From Exiguobacterium sibiricum 7-3 (GTDB lineage: Bacteria > Bacillota > Bacilli > Exiguobacteriales > Exiguobacteriaceae): a DNA stretch of 64,000 nucleotides. Positions 34,457 through 43,142 of this stretch are shown piece after piece (the first letter of the stretch is position 1; each line of letters opens with the position of its first letter). Where the stretch lies: contig NZ_KK211190.1 of NCBI RefSeq assembly GCF_000620865.1, forward strand, positions 1,625,971-1,689,970, written 5' to 3'. A model generated the notes under the pieces. It worked only from the letters and a program-made list of their open reading frames with translations. It was not told the origin of the DNA and did no database searches. A program made the translations under genes and the position numbers.

Positions 34457-35374
34457 TTATACTTCGGGTAATTCTTTTGACTGGGCCTGCTTTAAACTGT
34501 GAATCGTCATCCCGAGCATCACGAGCAGCATCCCGAACAACGCGAGACCGGTCGGAAACATGGCGTGTAAAAACACCATTTCCCCGAGGACGGTGAACAG
34601 GATTTCAAACGACTGCGTTGCTTCGACGGCTGCGAGACGGACCGGTTCCGTCCGGACGAGTGTCGTCGCATAAAAGAACAACGATGTCGCGATGACGCCG
34701 GAGAACAATGCGACCAGTCCCGACTGACCGACTTGTCCCGCGGACGGTAAGCCGACCTGCATGTAGGCAATCCCGGATAACACGAGCCAAAACGGCAGAC
34801 TGGCCACCGTCATCCCGAGAATCCGGTCAAAGACATCGAGTTCGTCCCCGTACCGTTCCATCATCTTCCGGTTGCCGAGCGGATACGCGATCGCGGCACA
34901 GATGACTGGAAGGACGCCAAGCAACAACGTCGTCAGCGACACCCCTTCCGCGACCGACAGTTGCATCAGGCAGACACCAATGACGATTAACAGCGAATAG
35001 CGGAGCGATCCCCACGGAATCGTCTGTTTAAACAGCGGTGCCAGCAACGGTCCGGCCAGAATCGTCACTTGCCACGTTCCGGCAATCAGCCAGCCGGGTG
35101 AATAATCCGCGGCCAGGCAAATCCCGCTGTAAAAAATGCCGAAGCCGATCGTCCCGTAGGTCAGCCAAAACTGTGGCGCTTCCCGGAGCGCCGACCAGAC
35201 ACGACCGAGCCGGCGCCGGTAGGCGACAATCAGAATCAATAACGGCAACATCAGATAAAACCGTAAAGCGGCACTGTAGATCCAGTGTCCCCCACTCCCT
35301 TGCATCGATTGATTCAAAATGAAGGTGACGGCAAAAAACATCGCCGCGAAAATCCCGATTATGATGGGTCGCAT
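34457..35374 (-). CDS. EmrE/DMT-type multidrug efflux transporter
   Basis: This 305-residue protein has ten transmembrane helices in two five-helix halves, as in drug/metabolite transporters. It opens PIIIGIFAAMFFAVTFILNQSM, and the second half has YATTLVRTEPVRLAAVEATQS, similar to the multidrug resistance efflux (PF13536) group. Its gene overlaps the GntR/FCD regulator by 16 bp, so the two are co-transcribed; the pump is likely induced by a ligand of that regulator. GGAGGAGG precedes the ATG. Confidence 0.8.
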   Translation of the reverse strand: MRPIIIGIFAAMFFAVTFILNQSMQGSGGHWIYSAALRFYLMLPLLILIVAYRRRLGRVWSALREAPQFWLTYGTIGFGIFYSGICLAADYSPGWLIAGTWQVTILAGPLLAPLFKQTIPWGSLRYSLLIVIGVCLMQLSVAEGVSLTTLLLGVLPVICAAIAYPLGNRKMMERYGDELDVFDRILGMTVASLPFWLVLSGIAYMQVGLPSAGQVGQSGLVALFSGVIATSLFFYATTLVRTEPVRLAAVEATQSFEILFTVLGEMVFLHAMFPTGLALFGMLLVMLGMTIHSLKQAQSKELPEV

Positions 35375-36027
35375 GGGGTGTCCTCCTCCAAGGAAGCAAT
35401 CAGGTGACGTCCGAGACCGTTCCAGTTGTGTTCGGTCGCACGGACGAGTGCTTCGATCTTCCCGTTTTGACAGGCTTCGATGATTGTTTGATGATCCGTG
35501 ACCGAATCATGTCCGTGGCGGCTGAACTGGGCATATTCAAGCCGGCGGATCAGCGGGGTCAAGCGGTTTAACGTGTCCGTCAGTTGACCGTTTTGACTCC
35601 GTTCAAGGAACAGCCCGTGAAAGGCGTCATCAAGTTGCAACGCCGTTTCAGCATCTTCGTGCGTAATCGCGTCCTGAAACGCTTGATTGAGTTCAATTAG
35701 ACGGGTGATATCCGCTTCCGATAAGGGAAACGCGAGACGTGCAGCAAGCGCATGCAGTGTCGCGACGATCGGAAACGTCTGCCGTACCTGCGTCGCGTCA
35801 AGCATCGTGACGTTCGTCCGTGATCCCCGTTTCGTAACGACGAGTCCCTCCTCCTCCAGTTTCTTCAACGCTTCACGGACCGGTGTCCGGCTGACGCCAA
35901 ACGTCTCCGCGAGTTGCTGATCGTTCAGTTTTTGACCCGGTGACAAGGTCAAGGTGATGATTTGCTGTTGCAGTCGTTGATACACTTCTTCACTTAAGGA
36001 AGTTCGTTGAATCGGTTGATTTTTCAT
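35359..36027 (-). CDS. GntR family regulator, FadR/FCD subfamily
   Basis: This 222-residue protein has an N-terminal winged HTH (residues 10-75: LSPGQKLNDQQLAETFGVSRTPVREAL) and an all-helical FCD ligand domain (about 80-215) with the Asp/His metal-site residues typical of the subfamily (LDDAFHGLFLERS, and HQTIIEA). FCD regulators usually respond to carboxylic acids. No Shine-Dalgarno sequence precedes the ATG: a TATATT -10-like box ends 7 bases before it, so the mRNA may be leaderless. It is operonic with the efflux gene. Confidence 0.9.
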   Translation of the reverse strand: MKNQPIQRTSLSEEVYQRLQQQIITLTLSPGQKLNDQQLAETFGVSRTPVREALKKLEEEGLVVTKRGSRTNVTMLDATQVRQTFPIVATLHALAARLAFPLSEADITRLIELNQAFQDAITHEDAETALQLDDAFHGLFLERSQNGQLTDTLNRLTPLIRRLEYAQFSRHGHDSVTDHQTIIEACQNGKIEALVRATEHNWNGLGRHLIASLEEDTPCDPS

Positions 36028-36033
36028 ACAACT

Positions 36034-36063
36034 AATATATTACATATCAATTAGTAATGTACA
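36034..36063 (-). promoter_or_regulatory. Promoter giving a possibly leaderless gntR mRNA
   Basis: On the minus strand TGTACA (36058-36063), an 18-bp spacer and TATATT (36034-36039) are seen. The expected start site is at or within a base or two of the A of the ATG at 36027. The inverted ACTAAT/ATTAGT repeat around it may be the regulator's own operator. Confidence 0.4.
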
Positions 36064-36192
36064 GATTTTTCCTGCTAATGTGATGAACGATTATTTGGAG
36101 TGCCGTTACAATATTTAAACCGCCTTGAAGTCACACCCCATTTAATTTACAATTATTTGGTAGCTGATTCTTGTCATATGGAGGGTTAATCG

Positions 36193-36366
36193 ATGTCTAG
36201 TCTCGGATTATTTCTAATCATTATCATCTCAATTGCCATCTGGATTACCGTCTCCAAAGAAGTCACAAAGGATTCTGAGGACATCAGTCGTCCGAAGCTG
36301 TTGACGTTGCTGACTGCAGGATCGATTTCGACCATCATTCTAGTCATCACACTTGTTCAGTCTTGA
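36193..36366 (+). CDS. 57-residue membrane protein, unknown
   Basis: A short gene is visible with GGAGGG 7 nt before its ATG. The protein has an N-terminal transmembrane helix (about residues 4-20), a charged loop (KEVTKDSEDISRPK) and a second helix (about 37-55). I do not recognise a family. It lies 57 bp upstream of another small membrane protein gene on the same strand and could be co-transcribed. Confidence 0.6.
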   Translation: MSSLGLFLIIIISIAIWITVSKEVTKDSEDISRPKLLTLLTAGSISTIILVITLVQS

Positions 36367-36423
36367 AAATCTTCTGACCTTAAAATAGTTGTAGCAACGC
36401 TTTAAGAAACGGGGCATATCATA

Positions 36424-36666
36424 ATGAACGTGAAATCCTTTCTTCTCAGCTTCATCCTGATTTATCTGCTGCTCAGTCTCCCTGCTGTCTTCGGAATCGG
36501 CTACGTGATTGACTGGGTGCCGGAAGCGACGCTCGGTCAAAAGTTCAACGGTTATGTGATCGAAGGGCTGGGAAACCAGTTCCTGCTGAAAAGCTTATGT
36601 GCCGTGATTGCAAGTCTGGTCCTGAGTCGTCTGCTGTCTAACCGAAGAGCAGGAAAACGTATGTAA
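36424..36666 (+). CDS. 80-residue membrane protein, unknown
   Basis: This small protein has an N-terminal hydrophobic segment (about residues 5-28) and a second one (about 53-70), separated by a loop DWVPEATLGQKFNGYVIEG, and a basic C-terminus. The upstream GAAACGGGG region gives only a weak ribosome binding site. No family recognised. It is followed by a clear terminator. Confidence 0.55.
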   Translation: MNVKSFLLSFILIYLLLSLPAVFGIGYVIDWVPEATLGQKFNGYVIEGLGNQFLLKSLCAVIASLVLSRLLSNRRAGKRM

Positions 36667-36672
36667 TGCCAC

Positions 36673-36710
36673 AAAAAGACGTCCCGCTCTGTTTGAGCAG
36701 GACGCCTTTT
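36673..36710 (+). terminator. Terminator, probably bidirectional
   Basis: A hairpin AAAAGACGTCC..GCTC / GAGC.GGACGCCTTTT follows the small membrane gene and faces the convergent MFS gene at 36741. Confidence 0.8.
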
Positions 36711-36740
36711 GCTATATTTCTTCCTTAGGGACAGCGCCGC

Positions 36741-37976
36741 TTAGGAAGCCTGTTGTTTCTCAACGACTTTTTCTTTTCGGAACAAGCCGAGGTAGACCAG
36801 TCCGAGTCCGAGACAGACAATCAGTCCAATGTAGACACTCATCATGAACGGCGCGAGGATCGCTCCGAGAATGAGCGTCGAGCGGGACAACAGATCGGCA
36901 CCGGCATGTGATGTTCCGGCAAAGGCCGAGTAGGCACCGCGTTGGTCGGCCGGCATCATGTTGGCTTTTTCCGCGTTCAGCGTCGGGGAATAGAGCAGCT
37001 CCCCCATCGTCGCGATGAAGATGAATGTCAATAACAGTGTCAGCGAATTGGCACTCGTCACGGTGGCGTAGCCGATGATGTAGAGGACCAGTCCGCCGAC
37101 CAGTGCCTGTTTATTCGTAAAGCGATTTGAGAACCGTTGAATGAAGAACGTCAAACAGACGACAAGGATTGTATTTTCAATGTTGATCAAACTGAGCATC
37201 CGGACGCCGTTGACGGTCAGGTCACCGATCGTAATTGTGTCGAATTCGTCCGCCAAGCGGACGGCGACGTAACTGCTTATCGAAAATTCGGCGGCGAGAA
37301 TACACATCGAACCGAAGACCACTTTAACGAACGGCCGGTCACGCCAGGCGATCTGATAACTTTTTCCGAGATCCAAAAATACATTCCGGAGCGGTTGTTT
37401 CTGCCAGACGTGTTTCGATTCGTCGAGCAAAAAATGATAAGCGACCGGTAACAGCAAGGACGTACACGTCAACAGACTGAATAAAAACAGCCGGTTGCTG
37501 ACGTAAAGCCAACCGCCGAGCGCCGTTCCGAGGGCAATCGACAGATTGATCAGCCAGTAGTCGATCGCATAGACCGCGCGCCGGTTTTCCGGCGTCGTCG
37601 CATCGATGATGATTGCACTCATCGCCGGCCGGCCGATATTGCTTGTCACCGTGAAGATCGCATAAGCAATCGTAAAGAGCAGCATTTGATCGCTGGCGAG
37701 ACTGATCGTCATCACTAAAAACATCAATCCGGTCGCCGTCGTCGACAGGACGAGCAGGCGTTTCCGGGGAAACCGATCGGCGAGATAGCCGCCGATCAAG
37801 CCAATCAGGAAGCTGATAACCACTGTCCCGATCAAAAAGATTCCGGCAAACACTTTGTTGTAGGCTTGGACGAACAGCAATGCCATAAACGGCATGATGG
37901 CGAAGGAAATCGTCCGGTTAAAAAACGATGTAACCAGTCTGACTTTAATTGGTTGAGGCATTTCTTTCCATTTCAT
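36741..37976 (-). CDS. MFS transporter, multidrug-efflux type
   Basis: This 411-residue protein has 12 transmembrane helices. The motif-A loop GGYLADRFPRKR is clear after TM2, and TM5 has DATTPENRRAVYAIDYWLINLSIALGTALGG in two adjoining blocks, typical of bacillus YdeG/YttB-like exporters. The ATG at 37974-37976 has GGAAGG upstream. It is divergent from an SgrR-like regulator (38079) over about 100 bp, a layout that recalls the SgrR-SetA pairing of enterobacteria. Confidence 0.85.
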   Translation of the reverse strand: MKWKEMPQPIKVRLVTSFFNRTISFAIMPFMALLFVQAYNKVFAGIFLIGTVVISFLIGLIGGYLADRFPRKRLLVLSTTATGLMFLVMTISLASDQMLLFTIAYAIFTVTSNIGRPAMSAIIIDATTPENRRAVYAIDYWLINLSIALGTALGGWLYVSNRLFLFSLLTCTSLLLPVAYHFLLDESKHVWQKQPLRNVFLDLGKSYQIAWRDRPFVKVVFGSMCILAAEFSISSYVAVRLADEFDTITIGDLTVNGVRMLSLINIENTILVVCLTFFIQRFSNRFTNKQALVGGLVLYIIGYATVTSANSLTLLLTFIFIATMGELLYSPTLNAEKANMMPADQRGAYSAFAGTSHAGADLLSRSTLILGAILAPFMMSVYIGLIVCLGLGLVYLGLFRKEKVVEKQQAS

Positions 37977-38078
37977 ATTGTCACCTTCCATTCTCTACCT
38001 GTATGATAAACAAGACAAGTACATAAAAAAATGGACATCGTCAGAAAAAGATGTCCCCTTTTAGAATGGAGGAACGAG

Positions 38079-39704
38079 ATGGACGCGTATCTGTTCACGT
38101 TATGGAAAACCTGCCGCGAAGGCTCCTATTCGATTGCCGAACTGGCCGAAACAATCCATTTAAGCCCCAAACAAACGAAACGCTATTTGAACCGTTGGCA
38201 GGAAGACGGTTGGCTCGCGTATACGAGCGGTCGGGGCCGCGGACATCTGACGGCACTCGTCTGGCTGCGTCATGTCGAACGCGAATATGCGAAACAGATG
38301 CTCGAACGGATTGAACGGGAGTCAGTCGATGCCGTGACGGAAGAACTGAGCTGGGACTGGTCACCGGCGCAAACGGGACGCTTCATGCGAAAGCTTGAGC
38401 AAAAGTTCGGCTATACACAGGAATTGTCCGATGCCCTGCTGATTCCCCGCAGACGTCCCTTTTTGACGACGAATCCGCTCGAAGCGGCTGACATCCACAG
38501 TGCCCACCTCGTTCAAAACGTCTTCAGCCGATTGTTTGCAATCGACGCCGACGGCAAACTGCAGGGCGAACTGGCGCACCATTATGCCTGGAACGGACCC
38601 GTCCTGTCGCTCCATTTACGAAAAGATGTCCGCTTCCATGACGGATCGCTCTTGACGAGTAAGGACGTGACGAAAAGCCTCCGGAAACTGGTTGCCTATC
38701 CCGCTTATGCCAAATCGTACCGGCATGTCCAACACATTCAATCCAATGGACCGTACCAGGTTGATATCACGTTGGACCAGCAGCGCCATTCGCTGCTGCC
38801 CAAACTGGCGACGATCCATACGAGCATCGGCAAGGACAACGTCGGGACAGGACCGTTCCAGCTGGCACAAAATGACCCGAAAAAGACGATTTTGTCAGCT
38901 TTTCCGAACTATTACGGCATCCGCGCCCTGCTCGACCGGATTGAGTTCATTCAAATGCCCGATGCCTATGATCCCGTCTACCGGACATCACGGTCAGACT
39001 CCGGTGAAACGGATACGATCTCGACTCAGTCCGGGTTTGGACTCGTCTTTTTGAATCCGCGTCCTGGTGGTCCGTTCGAGCGACCGGAAGCGCGGCACTA
39101 TATTCACCGGTTGATTGCCGCGATCCGTCCGGCGATCCAGTCACTCAATGAACGGGGTTTTCCGAACGACCGCGGGTTTCTTGAACAGTTCAGTTCCGTC
39201 CATCCGCTTCCGGAGGGTCCTGCCGTTTTGTTTACACAACCGCTCCGGATCAAGCTGACTGACTTCACGGACAAGGTGACACGCTGGTTATGCGAGACAC
39301 TCGACGCGCACGGAATTCCCTATGAGTTCGTACCGATCGGTTTTAAAGCGAGCATCACCGATTTTCATGCCTTTGACACGATTGATCTCGCCGTTCACGC
39401 AGAAGTCTTTGAACGGAACTTGCCGGTCGCCTTTCATCAGTTTTTAACGAATGATTTTTCCCCGCCAGCGAAGATGTTCCGGCAGATGCCGGAGATGGAC
39501 AAATGGATTGACCGGTACGATGAGACGCCGTTCGAAGACTGGATGAGGTTACACCAGACGGTCGAGCGGCATTTGATCGACTCGTCTTACTTCATTCCGC
39601 TCTATGACGATACCCGAATCATCCCGTTTCCGATTGAATTACAAAATATCACGATTGATTCGTTCGGCTACTTCGATTTCTCAAAACTGTGGATTTCTTC
39701 TTAA
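38079..39704 (+). CDS. SgrR-like transcriptional regulator (HTH + oligopeptide-binding fold)
   Basis: This 541-residue protein combines an N-terminal SgrR_N winged HTH (residues 1-100; SYSIAELAETIHLSPKQTKRYL, then YTSGRGRGHLT) with a large extracytoplasmic solute-binding SBP_bac_5-like domain (about 150-520; HYAWNGPVLSLHLRKDVRFHDG and LTSKDVTKSL). It has no signal peptide, so it stays in the cytosol and probably senses a small molecule. The start ATG has GGAGG at 6 nt. It is divergent from the MFS exporter, its likely target. In E. coli SgrR responds to sugar-phosphate stress; the ligand here is not known. Confidence 0.85.
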   Translation: MDAYLFTLWKTCREGSYSIAELAETIHLSPKQTKRYLNRWQEDGWLAYTSGRGRGHLTALVWLRHVEREYAKQMLERIERESVDAVTEELSWDWSPAQTGRFMRKLEQKFGYTQELSDALLIPRRRPFLTTNPLEAADIHSAHLVQNVFSRLFAIDADGKLQGELAHHYAWNGPVLSLHLRKDVRFHDGSLLTSKDVTKSLRKLVAYPAYAKSYRHVQHIQSNGPYQVDITLDQQRHSLLPKLATIHTSIGKDNVGTGPFQLAQNDPKKTILSAFPNYYGIRALLDRIEFIQMPDAYDPVYRTSRSDSGETDTISTQSGFGLVFLNPRPGGPFERPEARHYIHRLIAAIRPAIQSLNERGFPNDRGFLEQFSSVHPLPEGPAVLFTQPLRIKLTDFTDKVTRWLCETLDAHGIPYEFVPIGFKASITDFHAFDTIDLAVHAEVFERNLPVAFHQFLTNDFSPPAKMFRQMPEMDKWIDRYDETPFEDWMRLHQTVERHLIDSSYFIPLYDDTRIIPFPIELQNITIDSFGYFDFSKLWISS

Positions 39705-39729
39705 CCTCCGGTGTCCTCCGGAGGTTTTT
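39704..39729 (+). terminator. Terminator of the SgrR-like gene
   Basis: A compact hairpin ACCTCCGG / CCGGAGGT with a 6-base loop and five T residues overlaps the stop codon. Confidence 0.85.
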
Positions 39730-39759
39730 GTCGGTTGCTTGACGAAATGATGGCATCCT

Positions 39760-39775
39760 TGTGACAAACATCACG
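39760..39775. promoter_or_regulatory. CRP/FNR-family-like site upstream of hmp
   Basis: TGTGA-N6-TCACG matches the TGTGA-N6-TCACA consensus at nine of ten positions, about 105 bp before the hmp start. A second dyad, TTAAAT-N5-ATTTAA, lies further downstream (about 39782-39798) and could be an NsrR- or ResD-type site. Both are inferences. Confidence 0.4.
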
Positions 39776-39881
39776 TACTATTTTAAATCTAGTATTTAAT
39801 CTATTGCATTAAAAACAGATGTGACGGATACTGAACTCGAACCTGATCTGACCATCCATCATCCGAAAAGGAAGTGTCTTT

Positions 39882-41036
39882 ATGTTAACGTCATCGACCA
39901 TCACCATCATCAAATCAACCGTCCCGGTGCTTGCCGAACATGGTCACAGCATCACACGTGTCTTTTATCAACGCCTATTTGAAAATCATCCGGAAATGAA
40001 ACATATCTTTAATCAGTCGAATCAAAAAAATGACCGGCAGTCCCAGGCTCTCGCGACAGCCGTCTACGCCGCAGCCGCCCACATCGACCGGCTTGAAGAA
40101 CTGAAACCGACGTTACTGCCCGTCCTCCATAAACACCGTAGTCTGCAAATCAAACCGTTCATGTACGACATCGTCGGGACGGAACTGATTGGTGCGATCC
40201 AGGACGTCCTCGGTGACGCAGCGACACCGGACATCCTCGACGCCTGGACCATCGGCTACGGGGAAATCGCCCAGCTGTTCATCTCGCTCGAAGCGGAACT
40301 GTATCAACAGGATGAACAAGCAACGGACTTTGAAGGGTATCAGCCGTTCGTCATCGAAGCGATGACGACAGAATCAAGCGACATCAAATCGTTTACGTTA
40401 CGCCGGGCAGACGGACGACCGCTTGCTCCGTATCAAACCGGTCAATACGTCACCGTCCGCCTGCAAGCTCCGGACGGTCTTTGGCAAAACCGCCAATACA
40501 GTCTGACGACGGTCGCAAATGGATCGTCGTACACGATTGGTGTCAAACAGGACGGGTCCGTCTCGAACCAATTGCACGGGTTGTCCGTCGGCGATAGCGT
40601 ATTGCTCAGCGCCCCGGCCGGTTCGTTTACACTAACAGACGCCCAAACCCCGTTTGTCGGACTTGCCGGTGGGATCGGCTTGACACCGCTCCTCGCGATG
40701 GCCGAAGCAGCGCTTGAAACAGGGCGTAAAACGACATTATACGTTGCCGTCCAGGACGATATCGACCGGCCGTTTGCCGAACAATTGGCCCGGTTTGAAG
40801 AACAGGGAGCAACAATCATCCGCTATGCGGAACGCAATGCATTGCCAGGCACGACACCGGGACGGTTGTCGATGGATGATGTAACGAACATTGACCGGAC
40901 AGCCGACACGTATGTGTGCGGACCGGAAGCGATGATTCAGTTCGTCCGCCGCCACTTTAGCGGTCAGCCGGACAAGCTGCATTTTGAAGTCTTCGGACCA
41001 AGTCTCGCGCTCGATGCGCCGACTGCCGTTTCGTAA
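39882..41036 (+). CDS. hmp: Flavohemoprotein, nitric oxide dioxygenase
   Basis: This 384-residue enzyme oxidises NO to nitrate using NADPH and oxygen. The globin domain (1-140) has proximal His85 (VLHKHRSLQ) and distal Tyr29/Gln53. A ferredoxin-reductase FAD domain (about 150-250) has the RQYSLT flavin motif at residue 204, and the NAD domain (about 255-384) has VGLAGGIGLTPLLAM and the C-terminal FEVFGPS. All catalytic residues look intact. The ATG has AAGGAAG upstream. Expression is likely induced by NO or low oxygen. Confidence 0.96.
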   Translation: MLTSSTITIIKSTVPVLAEHGHSITRVFYQRLFENHPEMKHIFNQSNQKNDRQSQALATAVYAAAAHIDRLEELKPTLLPVLHKHRSLQIKPFMYDIVGTELIGAIQDVLGDAATPDILDAWTIGYGEIAQLFISLEAELYQQDEQATDFEGYQPFVIEAMTTESSDIKSFTLRRADGRPLAPYQTGQYVTVRLQAPDGLWQNRQYSLTTVANGSSYTIGVKQDGSVSNQLHGLSVGDSVLLSAPAGSFTLTDAQTPFVGLAGGIGLTPLLAMAEAALETGRKTTLYVAVQDDIDRPFAEQLARFEEQGATIIRYAERNALPGTTPGRLSMDDVTNIDRTADTYVCGPEAMIQFVRRHFSGQPDKLHFEVFGPSLALDAPTAVS

Positions 41037-41054
41037 CATTCTCTTATCAATGGT

Positions 41055-41094
41055 AAAAAAACGACGCTACCCTTCCTTGCTGGTAGCGTCGTTT
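41055..41094. terminator. Terminator after hmp
   Basis: Thirteen-base arms AAACGACGCTACC / GGTAGCGTCGTTT form a perfect stem with a 10-base loop. Confidence 0.85.
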
Positions 41095-41146
41095 GCTGTT
41101 AACTTCATCGTCAACCGTTTCGTTCGAACCGGTTGTATGTACGTGC

Positions 41147-41254
41147 TTATTTTTCAAGCTCCGGTGTCATCCGGCGCCATAAGACATTTAACATGACCGT
41201 CATTCCACCAATCGGAATCAAAAACATCAACGCAAGCATCGCCATTCCATCCAT
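41147..41254 (-). CDS. 35-residue single-pass membrane peptide
   Basis: A short frame encodes MDGMAMLALMFLIPIG then a basic-acidic tail, with one transmembrane helix. I chose the ATG at 41252-41254 because GAGGAG lies 10 nt upstream; upstream in-frame ATG codons are too close to it. It starts about 80 bp after the MFS gene stop on the same strand. Function unknown; very short, so low confidence. Confidence 0.4.
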   Translation of the reverse strand: MDGMAMLALMFLIPIGGMTVMLNVLWRRMTPELEK

Positions 41255-41334
41255 CTTCTGCATTCTCCTCTGTAAGCGTTTTTTTAAGTATAACGCCTCC
41301 CGCTTCTCCCGCCCTCCGCCTGAAGGCCGATTTG

Positions 41335-42534
41335 TCATCCGACTTCGTCCCGTCGCACTTCCGCTGCCGGTGTTTTACGCTGAAGTCGTAGGATCAGCAG
41401 GATCAGCAGACCGCTGCCGGAAAAGAACAGAAACACGGTATCGATGGCAAACATGGTCGTCAAATACGCGGACAACCCGAAGAACAGCGCCGAACTGAAG
41501 GTCGAAACGGCGACCATCGTCGAACGGATCCGTCCGAGTAAGGCATCCGGTGTCGTCTGTTGGAGTAACGTCGAAAATGGAATTCCGAACAGACTAAGTG
41601 CCATCCCGAGCAAAAACATCCCGCTGAAAGCAAACGGCAACGTCGTCGTCAGTCCGATCAGCAACGTAAAGCCGCCCTGCAGGACCATCGACAGGTAAAA
41701 CATCTGCATCAGGTCAAGCCGGTTCGCAAGTCTCGCATACACGAGGGACATCCCAATCCCACCAATGACAAGGGCCAGTTCGAGCATCGAAAATGTATTC
41801 GCTCCGCCTTCAATGACATCTTTCGCAAACGGTGCGAGTAAGGCGTTGACCGGTGTAATCATCCAGTTCGCGAGGATACCGAAGACTAAAATCCGGATCA
41901 AGCGGCTGTCGCGTGTGAGATAGGTAAATCCTTCCCGTAAATCAGTCCAATAGGTCATGTCCGGTTTGTCTGCCGCTTCCTTCCCTGACGGTAACGGGAA
42001 CAACAGGAACCAGGCGATCAGGTGGACAACGGCTTCCATTCCTAAAATCACCGTGATCGAAAATCCACTGATCAACACACCACCCGCCAGTAAGCCGGCA
42101 AGCGTCCCGACCCGGTCGAGCGTACTCAAATAGGCATTGGCGACCGGCAACTGCTCGGACGCGACGATCCGGGTGACGACTTTAAACGCCGTATTGCCGC
42201 CGATGACTTGCAGTAACGTCTGGAAGGCGAGCAGACAGAATAACGGCACAAGTAGGGTATCGGTCTGTGTCAGGATGAACCAGACGGCAATGAGCAGGAA
42301 AAAGCGAATCAGGACGGTCGCTTTCAGCAGGCGGACCGGCTCGATCCGGTCAATCCACGGTCCGACCAGACTCGAGCTGATGAAACGAATCACAAACACG
42401 GCACCAATTACCAACGAGACGGCTGCCGGCGACAGCAGCTGGGCACACGTCCAGTAGATCGCAATATAGGAGATACTGGCTCCGACGACAGCAATCAGGT
42501 CGGACACATAAAAATAACGAAACAGGCGGTTCAT
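41335..42534 (-). CDS. MFS transporter, MFS_3/macrolide-efflux type
   Basis: This 399-residue protein has 12 transmembrane helices in the layout of MefA/EntS-type exporters: it opens RLFRYFYVSDLIAVVGASIS, then has SSLVGPWIDRIEPVRLLK (motif A), ANAYLSTLDRVGTLAGLLAGG in TM5 and a GIPFSTLLQQTTPDALLGRI loop. The ATG at 42532-42534 has GAGGGG at 8 nt. Substrate unknown; drugs, macrolides or siderophores are typical for this class. Confidence 0.85.
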   Translation of the reverse strand: MNRLFRYFYVSDLIAVVGASISYIAIYWTCAQLLSPAAVSLVIGAVFVIRFISSSLVGPWIDRIEPVRLLKATVLIRFFLLIAVWFILTQTDTLLVPLFCLLAFQTLLQVIGGNTAFKVVTRIVASEQLPVANAYLSTLDRVGTLAGLLAGGVLISGFSITVILGMEAVVHLIAWFLLFPLPSGKEAADKPDMTYWTDLREGFTYLTRDSRLIRILVFGILANWMITPVNALLAPFAKDVIEGGANTFSMLELALVIGGIGMSLVYARLANRLDLMQMFYLSMVLQGGFTLLIGLTTTLPFAFSGMFLLGMALSLFGIPFSTLLQQTTPDALLGRIRSTMVAVSTFSSALFFGLSAYLTTMFAIDTVFLFFSGSGLLILLILRLQRKTPAAEVRRDEVG

Positions 42535-42758
42535 TCCAACTTCCCCTCTCATGACCGGATTCATCCGTCATTTTCTCTTTCATCAGTTTACACTTTTTTA
42601 CATAATCTGGACAGATTCCTTTCCATACTTTACAGCCTTCCGTTTTCCCGACATCTGTTCGTCATATTTAGTTCATCTTGTTATCGACTTCTCATCGGAC
42701 TGTAACGAAGATTTTGTGATTCGTCCTCTATACTGAAAACAGAAGGAAGTGAAGAGCC

Positions 42759-43061
42759 ATGAGAATGCATACACGTACAGTCACCCATCATGAGTCGACG
42801 GATCATCCATCAGAAGCACGGCTCGGCTATTACTTTTTATTGATCGTCTTGCCGCTTGGTCTGGCGCATCTCGCCCAGTCACTGATCCCGTCAGTCGATT
42901 CCCATCAATCGTTTTTATTGTCCACGCTTACGATCTGTGCGATCAGTCTGTTTTCGATTCTCGGAAGTCGGACCGACGGCAGTCCTAAAACTACATTTTT
43001 CAGCTACGCGCTGTTTTTAGTCGTCAGCTTAACGTCGACGTTTGTCATGCCGCTGATTTGA
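42759..43061 (+). CDS. 100-residue membrane protein, unknown
   Basis: This protein has a histidine-rich polar N-terminus (HTRTVTHHESTDH) and three hydrophobic segments (about residues 24-42, 50-67 and 78-98). GGAAGTGAAG lies before the ATG. No family recognised. It is followed by a strong terminator. Confidence 0.55.
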   Translation: MRMHTRTVTHHESTDHPSEARLGYYFLLIVLPLGLAHLAQSLIPSVDSHQSFLLSTLTICAISLFSILGSRTDGSPKTTFFSYALFLVVSLTSTFVMPLI

Positions 43062-43097
43062 GATGAACTACATAGTCGCCTCATCCGCCTCAGACAC

Positions 43098-43135
43098 AAA
43101 AAAACCAGTTTCCGCTATCCGGAAACTGGTTTTTT
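43098..43135. terminator. Bidirectional terminator
   Basis: Fifteen-base perfect arms AAAAAACCAGTTTCC / GGAAACTGGTTTTTT separate the small membrane gene and the convergent SDR gene. Confidence 0.9.
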
Positions 43136-43142
43136 GTCTGAG

